From the NCBI GenBank assembly GCA_016787295.1, contig JAEUUX010000066.1, forward strand, positions 21,736-85,735: DNA of 64,000 nt. Reading direction: 5' to 3'. The notes beneath the pieces are model-generated. The model was not told the origin of the DNA. It was given only the letters and a program-made list of their open reading frames with translations, and did no database searches. Positions 8,299 through 17,493 of this stretch are shown here, piece by piece (position 1 is the first letter of the stretch; each line of letters opens with the position of its first letter). The DNA is from Chitinophagales bacterium. Lineage in GTDB: Bacteria > Bacteroidota > Bacteroidia > Chitinophagales > UBA2359. A program made the position numbers and the translations under genes.

Positions 8299-11200
8299 TT
8301 ATTTGATAATGGTGACATTACCTTTTTCAAAAACTTCATGCTCGCCTTCACAGTCTACTACAAAAGCTCTGCAATACCAAGCATATACACCTACTTCTTT
8401 CAATATCCCGTTGAGTGTGCCGTCCCAAGCAACAGTCGGGTCAGTAGTGTGGAATAATTTTTGCCCCCAACGGTCATAAATACTAAATTCATAATCACCC
8501 GAAACACCAATGAGTAAAGGTCTAAAAATATCGTTTACATCATCATTATTGGGTGAAAAAGCATTGGGCATGATGATTGGGTCTTCGATTAGTGGTAATT
8601 GGCGGAACGTTATGGCTACTTCGTCGCGCACTGTGTCGCAAGCAGAGGTCATTTGTAGCGAATAGATACCACTTTCGGTAGGAGTATAAGTGGGAGTGCT
8701 ACTGCCATCTTGCCATGTAAAACTGCTATTGGAAGGGGGTGTGGGAGCAGTAAGTACAATACTTTCGCCAAGACACAAGGTTTGATCATCACCTAAATTG
8801 ATTGCGGGCAATAGTGGTGCAATATTAATTTGAATGGTATCTCGTGCTTCGCAACCTGTAGTGCTATTGACAGTTACAATGTAATTACCACTTTCGGAGG
8901 CAATTAAAGTAGGCGTATTACTGCCATTATTCCAACTATAGGTTACATTTGGAATACTTTGAGTGGCATCTAAAAGTGTCGTTTCGTTGGGACAAAGATT
9001 TTTATCATCGCCCAAATTGAGGATTAAATTGTCATAAACCACAGTTATTTCGTCTGTATCAACACAGTCGCCATTGGTGCCGTATGTGATAGTAACACTA
9101 TAAGTACCTGATTGTGTTATGCTAATGTTGGCTATTTGTTCGCCATTGTTCCATTGGTAGGTAGCGTTGGGACTATTGAGCGTCGCATTAAGCGAAACGG
9201 GCGTGCCGTCACACACATTCATGTCGGGTATATTGATGTCTTGCTTTTCTTCTAGTGTCAAATTCATGGCATCGGATAGAGTGCAACCTTGAATCGTGGC
9301 GATAATAAAATAAGTACCCGATTGTGTGGCAGTAAAAGTGGGATTACTGGATCCATCTTGCCACATATAGCTGGTAGCATCAGGATGTGTGGCATCTATC
9401 ACAAATTGGTCGGCACAAATGGTAGTATCAGGTGGCAGCGAAAAGGCGGGGTCTATAATATCTACCGCAAAATTTTGAGTTTGGGAACAATTACTGTGAG
9501 TCATCACAACGGAATAATTGCCGTCTTCTGTTATGCTAATATGCGGCAAGGTGCTTCCGTTGTCCCAAAGATAAGTAATGCCATTTATAGGAACACCCAC
9601 ATTGATAACCAAAGGTCCTTCGATGGCACAATGAGAGACTGTGTGGTTGTTAGTGGTATTTTCTAATACCACCATCTGCAAAAATGAGGTATCAACAATA
9701 TTACAACTCATCGAGTCAATAGCCAATAACATCACCTCAAAAGTGCCTGCTTCCAAATAAGTATGCGTGGGTTCGTCTAAGGTACTTGAGTCACCATCAC
9801 CAAAATACCAGATAAAATGGTCGGCGCTACTTCCTACATTGGTAAAATTAACCGTAAAAGGCACACAACCTGTTAGTTGTGGAGAGGCTGCTGATTGTGC
9901 ATTGACGCTGGGTGTTTGAAAATCTATTTTGAAAACGCCAATATCCCAACCATTTGATTGATTGGTTGCCCATGCTGTTGGAGTGGTATTAAAACCGCCA
10001 CCAGAACAAACACCTTGATAAACAATACCATTGCGGTCAAAGCGGCTTGTGCCACCATCGACGTGGTTGGCAGAATAATAGGTGCCATAGTTCAAGGCAA
10101 CAGCATCAGGTTCTAACACACCCAGATAAAAACCACCTGTAGAAAACAAAGCACCAGAAGTAGTGGGCAAACCTGGCGAAGCACTATAGCCCGACATATA
10201 GACATAACCACAACCGTCAACCATGAATGCTACAGGTACCAAACCGCTTTGGGGACCAATAGTAGTTGCATAATCAATAGCAGAGAGGTTATAGTCGTAT
10301 GCAGTTACAAATATCGTTCCGTTGGCTTGTCCATATGTGCCTGCTGTAATAGGCATATTACCCGATGTTTGTCCATAGATAAGAATCCTATCGCTGCGGT
10401 CGTCAATGTCTAAGAAGAAAGCGTGGTCAGTACTTGATGTTCCTCTAAAAGTACCTTGCAAAATTTGGGAAGCATCATCATTCAAATGCAATAAAAAACC
10501 GTCATTGTTGCCTGCATAAGTGGCTTGTGCGCCAGGATTAGGTCCCAAAGGAAAGTCGTTACTAGCAGCGGTTCCGCAAACATAAATAGTGCCATCTTCG
10601 GCTATGCGGATGCCAAAAGCCATGTCCAAACCTGCTCCACCAAGATAGGTGCTAAACACAAGGTCGGATAAATCGGTATTGAGTTTAAACAAAACACCAT
10701 CTTGAGGCTGATTGTCCCAACCACCACCGACTGGGTTGATGGCAGGCTGAACAGCATTGGCAGATACAGGAAAATTAGTAGAAGATGACCCACAAGCAAT
10801 ATATGTGTTATTAAATTGGTCAATCATAATCTCACCACGATAGCTGTCGCCGTAGTTATTTGTAGCAGCATTTCGCCCATCTGAACCGCTACCTCCCATA
10901 TAGGTAGAAGCTACCAAACTGTTACCTGTTTCAGACAGAATTGAAACAACAATATCGGTGCTTCCTGCAAAATTAGGTTGAAAACAGCCAGTTGTAGTGG
11001 GATAATTGGAACCATCAGTGCTACCCAAGACGTGTATTTGGTCTTCGTAGTCGACAATAAGACTGTGCGGATAATCGCTACCGTTGCTACCTATATAGGT
11101 GCCATAGAGGCGACTAGAAGCATCAGGAGAGTATTTGGATATAGCAATATCGGTGCCGCCGCCATTGAAACTTACATCAAAACTACCTGTATTGGTCGAA

Positions 11201-12081
11201 TAACCCGCACTAAAAGAAATAGCACCTGTATAGATATTGCCCAAACGGTCGTAGGTAGCGCAGTGCCCATAGTTGGTTGAACTGGAACCAGATAAAGTTG
11301 CGCCTACCAATACAGGGTCGATGATTAAGGGATAATTTTTCTGATAACCTTGTGGAAAAGCAAAGGAAACAACTTGCGCTGAAGAAAGAACAAACTCACA
11401 AGGCACTATCGTTTTTTGTCCATTGATGATTTGATAGGCTAATGGTCGTTGTTCTATCAAATCGCCAACTGAGGTTTTGATAACCAAATTACCATCAGTC
11501 AAAATCAATTTATCTGCTCCGACATACTGCATTTTAATCTGTTCGGTGTTGGCATTAGCAGCCACTATAAAATCGTATTTCAAATTCAAATCGCTGCTAT
11601 ATACATTCAAATCTATGCCTTGATAAAGCTGGTGGTACTTTATAGCATCGAATATTGGAACATTACTTTGCCATTTTGAGGGGGCGTTGCCAATAAAATA
11701 GTTGTTGTAATCGGAATGTTTGCCCATAGTCTCAAGGGTTGCAGTAGATAGTGAATGTAAGAAATTAACTTTGTAGGTGTGCCCTGATAAGCGAAAAGCC
11801 GCTTTTTCTTCAAGGGATTTTTGGGATAGGTCATGTAATTGAGCTACATCTGTGGGGTCGAAAAAGACGTAGGTGAAACTTTGTTGTTCCAAAAAAGCTG
11901 CATTCAAACCGCCCAAATCAGTTCGGTACAACACGTTGGAATGCCATTGTCCTTTATTTTGAACAAAAGATAGGTTGTGTGGGTGGTCGTGTACACTTAC
12001 TAAACCACCATTGGCACAAAGTGGTAAAACATATAATATCAGTAAGGTGCCTAACAAAGCAGATAGTCTAAATTTTCTCAT
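8299..12081 (-). CDS. Very large secreted beta-propeller/PKD protein with type B (gliding-motility) sorting domain
   Basis: 1260 residues with an N-terminal signal peptide (LSALLGTLLILYVLPLCANG). Residues about 35-255 form the domain that typically begins SFVQNKGQWHSNVLYR in Bacteroidota. Residues 260-720 contain SBBP-like beta-propeller repeats (YLGG-G-D..., GNIYTG..). A PKD domain with WYFGDGDS lies near residue 755. Four Ig-like repeats of the type W-(N/D)GS--PT----SG-Y follow. The C-terminus from about 1170 (NAFSPNNDDVNDIF, IYDRWGQ, WDGT, GVYAWYC) is a CHU_C / type B T9SS sorting domain. A surface-exposed structural or adhesive role is inferred. It is monocistronic, with its own terminator. 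Confidence 0.9.
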   Translation of the reverse strand: MRKFRLSALLGTLLILYVLPLCANGGLVSVHDHPHNLSFVQNKGQWHSNVLYRTDLGGLNAAFLEQQSFTYVFFDPTDVAQLHDLSQKSLEEKAAFRLSGHTYKVNFLHSLSTATLETMGKHSDYNNYFIGNAPSKWQSNVPIFDAIKYHQLYQGIDLNVYSSDLNLKYDFIVAANANTEQIKMQYVGADKLILTDGNLVIKTSVGDLIEQRPLAYQIINGQKTIVPCEFVLSSAQVVSFAFPQGYQKNYPLIIDPVLVGATLSGSSSTNYGHCATYDRLGNIYTGAISFSAGYSTNTGSFDVSFNGGGTDIAISKYSPDASSRLYGTYIGSNGSDYPHSLIVDYEDQIHVLGSTDGSNYPTTTGCFQPNFAGSTDIVVSILSETGNSLVASTYMGGSGSDGRNAATNNYGDSYRGEIMIDQFNNTYIACGSSSTNFPVSANAVQPAINPVGGGWDNQPQDGVLFKLNTDLSDLVFSTYLGGAGLDMAFGIRIAEDGTIYVCGTAASNDFPLGPNPGAQATYAGNNDGFLLHLNDDASQILQGTFRGTSSTDHAFFLDIDDRSDRILIYGQTSGNMPITAGTYGQANGTIFVTAYDYNLSAIDYATTIGPQSGLVPVAFMVDGCGYVYMSGYSASPGLPTTSGALFSTGGFYLGVLEPDAVALNYGTYYSANHVDGGTSRFDRNGIVYQGVCSGGGFNTTPTAWATNQSNGWDIGVFKIDFQTPSVNAQSAASPQLTGCVPFTVNFTNVGSSADHFIWYFGDGDSSTLDEPTHTYLEAGTFEVMLLAIDSMSCNIVDTSFLQMVVLENTTNNHTVSHCAIEGPLVINVGVPINGITYLWDNGSTLPHISITEDGNYSVVMTHSNCSQTQNFAVDIIDPAFSLPPDTTICADQFVIDATHPDATSYMWQDGSSNPTFTATQSGTYFIIATIQGCTLSDAMNLTLEEKQDINIPDMNVCDGTPVSLNATLNSPNATYQWNNGEQIANISITQSGTYSVTITYGTNGDCVDTDEITVVYDNLILNLGDDKNLCPNETTLLDATQSIPNVTYSWNNGSNTPTLIASESGNYIVTVNSTTGCEARDTIQINIAPLLPAINLGDDQTLCLGESIVLTAPTPPSNSSFTWQDGSSTPTYTPTESGIYSLQMTSACDTVRDEVAITFRQLPLIEDPIIMPNAFSPNNDDVNDIFRPLLIGVSGDYEFSIYDRWGQKLFHTTDPTVAWDGTLNGILKEVGVYAWYCRAFVVDCEGEHEVFEKGNVTIIK

Positions 12082-12302
12082 GGTATTTGGTTTTAGCTGT
12101 TATGGCATTAAGGCTATAAAGTAAATGGTAGACGTATTAATAGCCATAATGGTTGCAAAGCAATGATAGTTTATTATGCTGAATGGCAAAGTTAAGTTTT
12201 TTTTTACTGTTTTGGCATGTTTGTATAGAAAAAATGTTGTTTTTTGACCAAAAAATGTTGAAATGCGTATTGTGAGTGCTTATTGTTGATATATTAGCAC
12301 AA

Positions 12303-12340
12303 AAAAGCCTCCATCTTTCATAGACGGAGGCTTTCTGTTC
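12303..12340 (-). terminator. Terminator of the pdhA/TPR transcript
   Basis: Arms AAAGCCTCCATCT and AGACGGAGGCTTT around a five-base loop. It lies just downstream of the leftward stop at 12356, with a T run on the minus strand. Confidence 0.85.
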
Positions 12341-12355
12341 GGATACTTACTTGTT

Positions 12356-13096
12356 TTATTGCAATTTTTGTTCAGCTCGCGTAAGGTATTTATCTGCGTC
12401 TTTGCCTTGTGCGGAGTTAGGATATTTTTGCACCAACTGTTCATAAGCACTTTTAGCTGCTTTGAAATTGTTTTGTGTTTCGGCAATCAAACCTGCTTTT
12501 AACAAAAACATAGGTGCTGTAAATTCATTGGGGCTGCTGGCAGCGGCTTTTTGGTAGTATCCCAAAGCCTCTTGCATTTTACCCAACTCGCTATAGGCAT
12601 CACCCAAAGCACCATTTGCCATAGCGGTCACAAGGTCATCGTTAGATGATACATCGCTAAGGTGGTCAACGGCTTTTTGAAATTCACCTTTGTTGAGATA
12701 GGCGATACCTGCATAATAATGTGCCAAATTAACAGCTTTGGTAGAACCACTATGAGAACTTATCACGTCTAAGGCACCTTTGGTTTTAGCAGTTTTGTCT
12801 CCGTTCAATACTTTGTCCCAATCATTTTTGTCGAAATAACGTTGTGCCTCGAACAAATCGGCTTGTGCGGCGGCTTCTTGGCGCGGAACATAGACATTGG
12901 TGTATAATAGATACAAGACAAATATCAATGCAATTACGCCCAAAATGCTTAAGATTTGGCGAGCATTATCTTCTACAAAATGTTCTACTTTTTCGAAAGT
13001 AGTGCGCATGTCGCGGTCTATTTGTAGGGTATCATCTACAGTGGGGGCGGCGGTTTTAGTGGCGAGTGTGGTATTACGATGTTTATTTTTTGCCAT
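12356..13096 (-). CDS. Membrane-anchored tetratricopeptide-repeat protein
   Basis: 246 residues. A charged N-terminal segment is followed by one membrane helix (SILGVIALIFVLYLLYTNVY, about 50-69), so the bulk faces the periplasm. TPR-like helical pairs run from about residue 120 to the end (AHYYAGIAYLNKGEFQKAV, GDAYSELGKMQEALGYYQKA, AGLIAETQNNFKAAKSAYEQ). The architecture matches the YfgM-like TPR proteins common in Bacteroidota. Periplasmic protein-folding or complex scaffolding is a family-level inference only. It lies 66 bp downstream of pdhA in the same direction, probably co-transcribed, and is followed by a terminator. Confidence 0.8.
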   Translation of the reverse strand: MAKNKHRNTTLATKTAAPTVDDTLQIDRDMRTTFEKVEHFVEDNARQILSILGVIALIFVLYLLYTNVYVPRQEAAAQADLFEAQRYFDKNDWDKVLNGDKTAKTKGALDVISSHSGSTKAVNLAHYYAGIAYLNKGEFQKAVDHLSDVSSNDDLVTAMANGALGDAYSELGKMQEALGYYQKAAASSPNEFTAPMFLLKAGLIAETQNNFKAAKSAYEQLVQKYPNSAQGKDADKYLTRAEQKLQ

Positions 13097-13162
13097 TTTT
13101 TATTGTTAGTTAAATATTTTGGGGGGGGTGAAGTATGGCGAGAGAATATAACAAAAGTGGTT

Positions 13163-14170
13163 TTATTCCATCAAGAAAGGATAATCTGCCTCGGCGTAAG
13201 TGTCGTGGTAGAGTTCTGTATCATCGGGAAAAGGCGATTCCTCAGCGAAATGTATAGAGTCTTTGATGGTTTGCATAATACGGTCATCGAGAGTTTCTAT
13301 TTCAGCTTCGGTGAGCCAAGCGGCTTCCACAATTTTGTTTTTGATGGCGTTGAGTGGGTCTTTTTGGCGGTATGCAGCTACTTCTTCTTTGGTTCTATAT
13401 AAACCGGGGTCAGAAACAGAATGTCCGCGATAGCGATAGGTTTCTATCTCTAAGAAAACGGGACCTTTACCTGCTCGGCAGTGTTCGGCTGCGCGGCTGA
13501 CGGCTTCGTGTACGCTCTCGGGATTCATGCCGTCGACCGACTCAGAGGGCATTTCAAAAGCAAGTCCAATTTTTGCCAAATCTGTCACGTTGGAAGTTCT
13601 TTCGACCGATGTTCCCATGGCATATTGGTTATTTTCGCAGATGAAAATAACGGGCAACTTCCACAGCATTGCCATATTAAACGTTTCGTACAACGCACCT
13701 TGTCGCGCGGCTCCGTCACCAAACATACAAATACAGAGGTTGTCTGTGCCTTTGTATTTTTCAGCAAAAGCGATACCTGCTCCCATAGGAATTTGTGCGC
13801 CAACGATGCCATGTCCACCAAAAAAATAATGTTCTTTGGAGAAAAAGTGCATTGAACCGCCTTTGCCTTTGGAACAGCCCGTGGCTTTGCCAAATAGCTC
13901 TGCCATACATTCATTGGCACTCATACCACGTGCAAGGGCTAAACCATGGTCGCGGTAGGCAGTAATGATGGGGTCGGTGAGACGTGTGGCAGAACATATT
14001 CCCGCTGATACGGCTTCTTGACCGATATAAACATGGAAAAATCCGCGTATGCCTTTGCCAAATTGTGTGCCTGCCTGTTCCTCGAAGCGGCGTTGCAACA
14101 ACATAGATTCGTACCAACTGAGGTATTGTTCGCGGCTGTAGGGCAATGTGGTTGTTTTTTTCTTTGCCAT
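13163..14170 (-). CDS. pdhA: Pyruvate dehydrogenase E1 component, alpha subunit
   Basis: 335 residues, the usual length for an E1-alpha encoded apart from E1-beta. Seen motifs: the substrate/TPP region (YRDHGLALARGMS), the thiamine-diphosphate motif GDGAARQGALYETF...NNQYAMGT, and the conserved loop YRYRGHSVSDPG. With E1-beta, E2 and E3 it converts pyruvate to acetyl-CoA in the cytoplasm. The beta subunit is not adjacent. The gene begins only 7 bp after the stop of the nuclease-like gene at 14178, so part of its transcription probably comes through the upstream three-gene cassette. I found no clear promoter immediately upstream of pdhA itself. Confidence 0.95.
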   Translation of the reverse strand: MAKKKTTTLPYSREQYLSWYESMLLQRRFEEQAGTQFGKGIRGFFHVYIGQEAVSAGICSATRLTDPIITAYRDHGLALARGMSANECMAELFGKATGCSKGKGGSMHFFSKEHYFFGGHGIVGAQIPMGAGIAFAEKYKGTDNLCICMFGDGAARQGALYETFNMAMLWKLPVIFICENNQYAMGTSVERTSNVTDLAKIGLAFEMPSESVDGMNPESVHEAVSRAAEHCRAGKGPVFLEIETYRYRGHSVSDPGLYRTKEEVAAYRQKDPLNAIKNKIVEAAWLTEAEIETLDDRIMQTIKDSIHFAEESPFPDDTELYHDTYAEADYPFLME

Positions 14171-14177
14171 TTGGGAT

Positions 14178-14783
14178 TTAAATGTTTTGCAAATTACAAG
14201 TGCATTTCTTATCGGGTGGATAGCGATGTCCTACCAATAATTCGGCGGTGTATTCTTCAGTAAAAAAAGCTATTTGGTCTTGTGAGCTTGATGTGGTGGC
14301 AGGAATTTTTTGTTTTTCGTTATGGTCAAATACAGAGGCTATGGCTATGATGTTTATGCCTTGGGATAACAATTGTTCTAAGATATTGTTAGTTGCAAAG
14401 ATATTAAGTGTGTTTGCTAACTGTTCATAACTTTCTTTTCGCTTATTTTTCCGTTGTTTGTGTGTATCTTTTCGCGTTTGCCAGCCGTCTTTGGGTTCAA
14501 TTATTTTTAGTTCGACAAGGATTAATTCGACATCGCTACTTAAACCAAAATCGCATTTACTGTCATCTCCATCACTAAAAAGACAGTTATCTATCTTTAA
14601 AAAAGTTGTCATTTGGGCGCAAACATTGCAAACGTCAAACTGACTTTCCGCGCTTTGAAAAGATACCATAACCGAAACCTTGCCTGCTGTATCTTTTACA
14701 CCAAATCTTTCTTGCGTGATTGGTTCGAAGCATGAGTCTTTATCGCAAAAATGTTGCTTGAGAATACGAACTACCTTGTCCAT
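14178..14783 (-). CDS. Putative PD-(D/E)XK-like nuclease partnered with AAA ATPase
   Basis: 201 residues, not recognised as a named family. The segment around residues 76-93 (KCDFGLSSDVELILVELK) places Asp78 and a hydrophobic strand ending Glu91-x-Lys93, the spacing of a PD-(D/E)XK nuclease core. This is a visual assignment. Cysteine pairs (C13/C18, C52/C55 and a CTC near the C-terminus) could bind metal. The start codon overlaps the stop of the upstream ATPase by one base (TAATG), indicating translational coupling. With the ATPase and the small protein at 15950 it forms a compact cassette of the kind seen in antiphage systems. Alternative: a non-nucleolytic accessory protein. Confidence 0.6.
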   Translation of the reverse strand: MDKVVRILKQHFCDKDSCFEPITQERFGVKDTAGKVSVMVSFQSAESQFDVCNVCAQMTTFLKIDNCLFSDGDDSKCDFGLSSDVELILVELKIIEPKDGWQTRKDTHKQRKNKRKESYEQLANTLNIFATNNILEQLLSQGINIIAIASVFDHNEKQKIPATTSSSQDQIAFFTEEYTAELLVGHRYPPDKKCTCNLQNI

Positions 14784-15943
14784 TAAACTTGTTGTATTTT
14801 TTGTTTTTTGAGATGCAATAATAAACGATTAAGCTCCGAAAAAGTATCGTGTATTTCTTCAGAAACACTGTCTATCATTTTGCCAGCTATTAAGCCCGTC
14901 GTTTCGTTTATCAACGCTTCAATGTTAATTTGTTGGTCTTCGTATTCTTCAGGATTATTAATATAGTAGGCAGTTACTTTATCAGGTGTTAAAAAGTGCG
15001 AACTACCAAGAATATCAGCTACTTCCTCGCGGCTTTCGGGATGCTTTTCAACAATACTTCCTGCCATTAATAAATTATTGATAGCAGTAATAAGGTAAGG
15101 ACTGTGTGTAGTAATCAACATATTGTGGTTTTGTGACAATACATTACTGACAACCCATTGCACAAGTTGCTCTTGCGCAGCAGGAAACAAACTAATTTCG
15201 GGTTCCTCGAAAGCGTAACTGCGTTGCGTACTTTTTTGTTTATGTGCTTCAAATATCACAAGAGTTGGGACACTAAACTGCATACCGCTTGCACTCAAAG
15301 CCAGCGGTAATTTGGTACTCGAATCGTTGCGTAATAACAAATAGTCTTCTTCTTCTTCGGAGCTATAAGTAACACCCAAAAAGTCAACTTCAAGTTTCCT
15401 TACTTTTTTTCGGGCATCATTATAGGCAGCAGAAAAAGACAAAATAGTGGAAGGTAATGTAACTTCTTTCATGGCATTGGTCAATACAATATCCTTTAAG
15501 AAGGTCACTAAACTTCTTTCTACTGGAATATATGTGGTCTCGTAAGCAGGTAAAATAGACGAAATAGCCTTGTATAGGTCGAATTCTTGGGCATTAATGA
15601 ATTTGGAAAAAATCCTCTTGATGTCATCAGAAAAATCTACGCTAACTTTTTGTTGTTGATAATTAAATACAAAATCTCTATTTTTGTTGTAACTATACTG
15701 AATTTCGGTATTATGGTTAAAATAAGTGCGAATGCCATATTTTTCTGTATAGACTAAAAAAGTTTCGGTGCTATCGTCTTGTTGAAAAAGGTCATTCCAA
15801 AAGGATTCGTTCCTAAAAATACTGATAACTTTGGCAAGTGTACTTTTACCTGTGCCTTGTTTACCAATAAAAATAGTGAGTTGGGAGAGTTGAATATCAA
15901 TATCAATAATAGCTCCCAAATTTTTGATGATTAATTTTTCCAT
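14783..15943 (-). CDS. AAA/ABC-type ATPase of the OLD/SMC-like class
   Basis: 386 residues. Walker A is GKQGTGKST at residues 27-35. An ABC-like signature lies at LALSASGMQ (about 214-222), Walker B as FEEPEISLFP (245-254) and the H-loop as ITTHSPYL (277-284). The middle 70-200 is a charged helical insertion. I see no C-terminal TOPRIM motif, so it is not a complete OLD nuclease. A separate nuclease-like partner is encoded directly downstream with a one-base overlap. Related ATPases power or gate nucleases in several antiphage systems. That role is inferred from architecture and context, not demonstrated here. Confidence 0.8.
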   Translation of the reverse strand: MEKLIIKNLGAIIDIDIQLSQLTIFIGKQGTGKSTLAKVISIFRNESFWNDLFQQDDSTETFLVYTEKYGIRTYFNHNTEIQYSYNKNRDFVFNYQQQKVSVDFSDDIKRIFSKFINAQEFDLYKAISSILPAYETTYIPVERSLVTFLKDIVLTNAMKEVTLPSTILSFSAAYNDARKKVRKLEVDFLGVTYSSEEEEDYLLLRNDSSTKLPLALSASGMQFSVPTLVIFEAHKQKSTQRSYAFEEPEISLFPAAQEQLVQWVVSNVLSQNHNMLITTHSPYLITAINNLLMAGSIVEKHPESREEVADILGSSHFLTPDKVTAYYINNPEEYEDQQINIEALINETTGLIAGKMIDSVSEEIHDTFSELNRLLLHLKKQKIQQV

Positions 15944-15949
15944 GGAATT

Positions 15950-16333
15950 TTAGATTGTTATTTGAAAAAGTTCTAAACGTCTACTATCGTAATAGAAAAC
16001 TAAGAAATCCCCATCATCGTCTATCAAACCAAGAGCAATATTTAATGGTTCATGAAAATAGGGTGTTCCTGCTCCACTTTCTGTGTCATAAATAGGTTCT
16101 TTCAATACTTCGACCACTACTGCGGGTTCTTTTTCGGCAGGTCGGGCTTTGTTTTTCATGCCTTGTTTCCACACCACAATGTCACCCGGTTTCAGGTCTT
16201 GTTGGACACTAAATTTTTTATACGCATTAGTTAGGTTTGCCGTATGTTCAGGCACATTTTCAATAACCCTATTGCGAAATCGGTCTTTCAGCATTTGTGC
16301 AATTTCTTGCTCCAATCTTTCATTCTTTGCCAT
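15950..16333 (-). CDS. Small first gene of the ATPase/nuclease cassette
   Basis: 127 residues, soluble, no signal peptide. An N-terminal helix (residues 3-40) precedes a compact beta-rich part beginning DLKPGDIVVWKQGMKNKARP and continuing AVVVEVL, ALGLIDDDGDFLVFYYDSRR, which looks like an SH3-type barrel. It is not a family I can name. It ends 6 bp before the ATPase start and is the promoter-proximal gene (TACCTTTG at 16353-16360). It could be a regulator, an antitoxin-like partner or a target-recognition subunit. The sequence does not decide among these. Confidence 0.6.
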   Translation of the reverse strand: MAKNERLEQEIAQMLKDRFRNRVIENVPEHTANLTNAYKKFSVQQDLKPGDIVVWKQGMKNKARPAEKEPAVVVEVLKEPIYDTESGAGTPYFHEPLNIALGLIDDDGDFLVFYYDSRRLELFQITI

Positions 16334-16352
16334 AGACTACACTTTTGGGGCG

Positions 16353-16383
16353 CAAAGGTAGCGCTTTTTTTGCGCATAGTAAA
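16353..16383 (-). promoter_or_regulatory. Promoter of the ATPase/nuclease cassette
   Basis: On the minus strand an exact -7 box TACCTTTG (16353-16360) lies 20 bp before the start codon at 16333. A near-consensus TTTA stands at 19-bp spacing (16380-16383). Two GCGC-flanked A/T runs adjoin it. Confidence 0.65.
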
Positions 16384-16463
16384 CACCTACATAGCGCTTT
16401 TTTTATTCTTTGTGCAATGTTTTTGGTAATGAACAGTTTTTTGCACTTTTTGAGACAAAAAAC

Positions 16464-16500
16464 ATACGACAAATTTGGGCAAAAACCAAATTTGTCGTAT
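16464..16500 (-). terminator. Terminator of the hydrolase gene
   Basis: Perfect 15-bp stem, ATACGACAAATTTGG and its reverse complement, around a seven-base loop. A T run follows on the minus strand, 20 bp after the hydrolase stop. It insulates the ATPase cassette from upstream transcription. Confidence 0.9.
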
Positions 16501-16519
16501 ATCATAACTATGATTAGCC

Positions 16520-17218
16520 TTATACTTTTTGCATAAAACGCAACAAAACATCTGCCAAAACTTGTGGGTCGGGCAGAAAAATATCATGGTCGCTATCTGC
16601 CAACACAACAACTTCACCTTGCGGAGTTGAACCTTCAAACAACGGTATGTATTCATCAGGAAACAAACTGCCCTCCTTGCCGCCTTTGACCAATAGACAC
16701 GGACAAGTCATAGTTTTTAACAGCGGCACATATTCGCGCAATTCGCTTTCGCGCACCGTAGCCTCAAAAAAAGTGGGACTCAAATGTGGATTTTGTTCTT
16801 GGGCGCGTGCCGCCCATGCTTCGCTAAAAGGTGGATAGATAGGCACATAATCTCCAATCACCACGCCCGCTATGGCATCACGATGCTGGCTATAGAGTTC
16901 CAAAGCAATGCCTGTTCCCACCGAATAGCCAAACACCACCGCTTTTTCGATGTTTTTGTGCTGCATAAAAGCCCACACATCTGCCGCTAAACTTTCTACA
17001 CTATAGCCCGTTGTTGGCACATCACTTTGCCCTTTGCCACGCATATCCAAAACATAATGCAAGTGGGAAAAGGCAGCCGAAAAATCGTCTGCAATTTCTT
17101 GGGCGTTAGTAGTAGCTCCCGGAATAATTATCATCGGAATATCGGCAGGCGCAGTGCCGCATTCCAAGGCGTGTAGACGCACGCCGTCGCGTTCAAAAAA
17201 GCAACTTTTCATGGTCAT
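16520..17218 (-). CDS. Alpha/beta hydrolase
   Basis: 232 residues with the canonical fold landmarks: an oxyanion-side strand MIIIPGATTN, the nucleophile elbow GYSVGTG (Ser near residue 98) and a late histidine in ADSDHDIF near 212. The order and spacing fit the serine hydrolase family. The substrate cannot be inferred: esterase, lactonase and haloperoxidase-like relatives share these motifs. Initiation may be at the first ATG or the third codon (MKSCFF). The gene is divergent from the phosphohexomutase across a 275-bp intergenic region and has its own promoter word and terminator. Confidence 0.85.
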   Translation of the reverse strand: MTMKSCFFERDGVRLHALECGTAPADIPMIIIPGATTNAQEIADDFSAAFSHLHYVLDMRGKGQSDVPTTGYSVESLAADVWAFMQHKNIEKAVVFGYSVGTGIALELYSQHRDAIAGVVIGDYVPIYPPFSEAWAARAQEQNPHLSPTFFEATVRESELREYVPLLKTMTCPCLLVKGGKEGSLFPDEYIPLFEGSTPQGEVVVLADSDHDIFLPDPQVLADVLLRFMQKV

Positions 17219-17249
17219 ACAATTTTTATAGGTAAATAGAAAAAACGCA

Positions 17250-17257
17250 CAAAAATA
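17250..17257 (-). promoter_or_regulatory. -7 box TATTTTTG for the hydrolase
   Basis: Exact TAnnTTTG match on the minus strand about 32 bp before the start at 17218. The -33 element is not clear. Confidence 0.5.
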
Positions 17258-17394
17258 GGCATTTTGTTAAACTTTGGAGCAATATTTCGTTCACAAACGC
17301 TAATTTTTTCGTTTTTATCGACAATTTTTATAGCTCTGGCGCACTATTTGATGTACAAATACCCGCTATACACCACATTTTGTAGAGAATTGCT

Positions 17395-17402
17395 TATCTT
17401 TG
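17395..17402 (+). promoter_or_regulatory. -7 box TATCTTTG for the phosphohexomutase
   Basis: Exact match 92 bp upstream of the ATG at 17494, implying a leader of roughly 80 nt. No TTTG at the standard spacing. Confidence 0.5.
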
Positions 17403-17493
17403 CACGGCTAAATCGTCCCTATCCGCTTGTCCAATCTATATTGCGACTTACTCGTTTCATTTTTTTACCATATCAATACAAAAAAATTAGACC

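Noticed and set aside
13113..13135. Poly-G run between pdhA and the TPR gene as a G-quadruplex
   Set aside because: Only one G run (8 bases) is present, without the further runs needed.
14178..16333. Assignment of the cassette to Septu, Gabija, PARIS or a retron system
   Set aside because: No HNH, UvrD-like helicase, TOPRIM or reverse-transcriptase motif was seen, so naming a known system would be unsupported.
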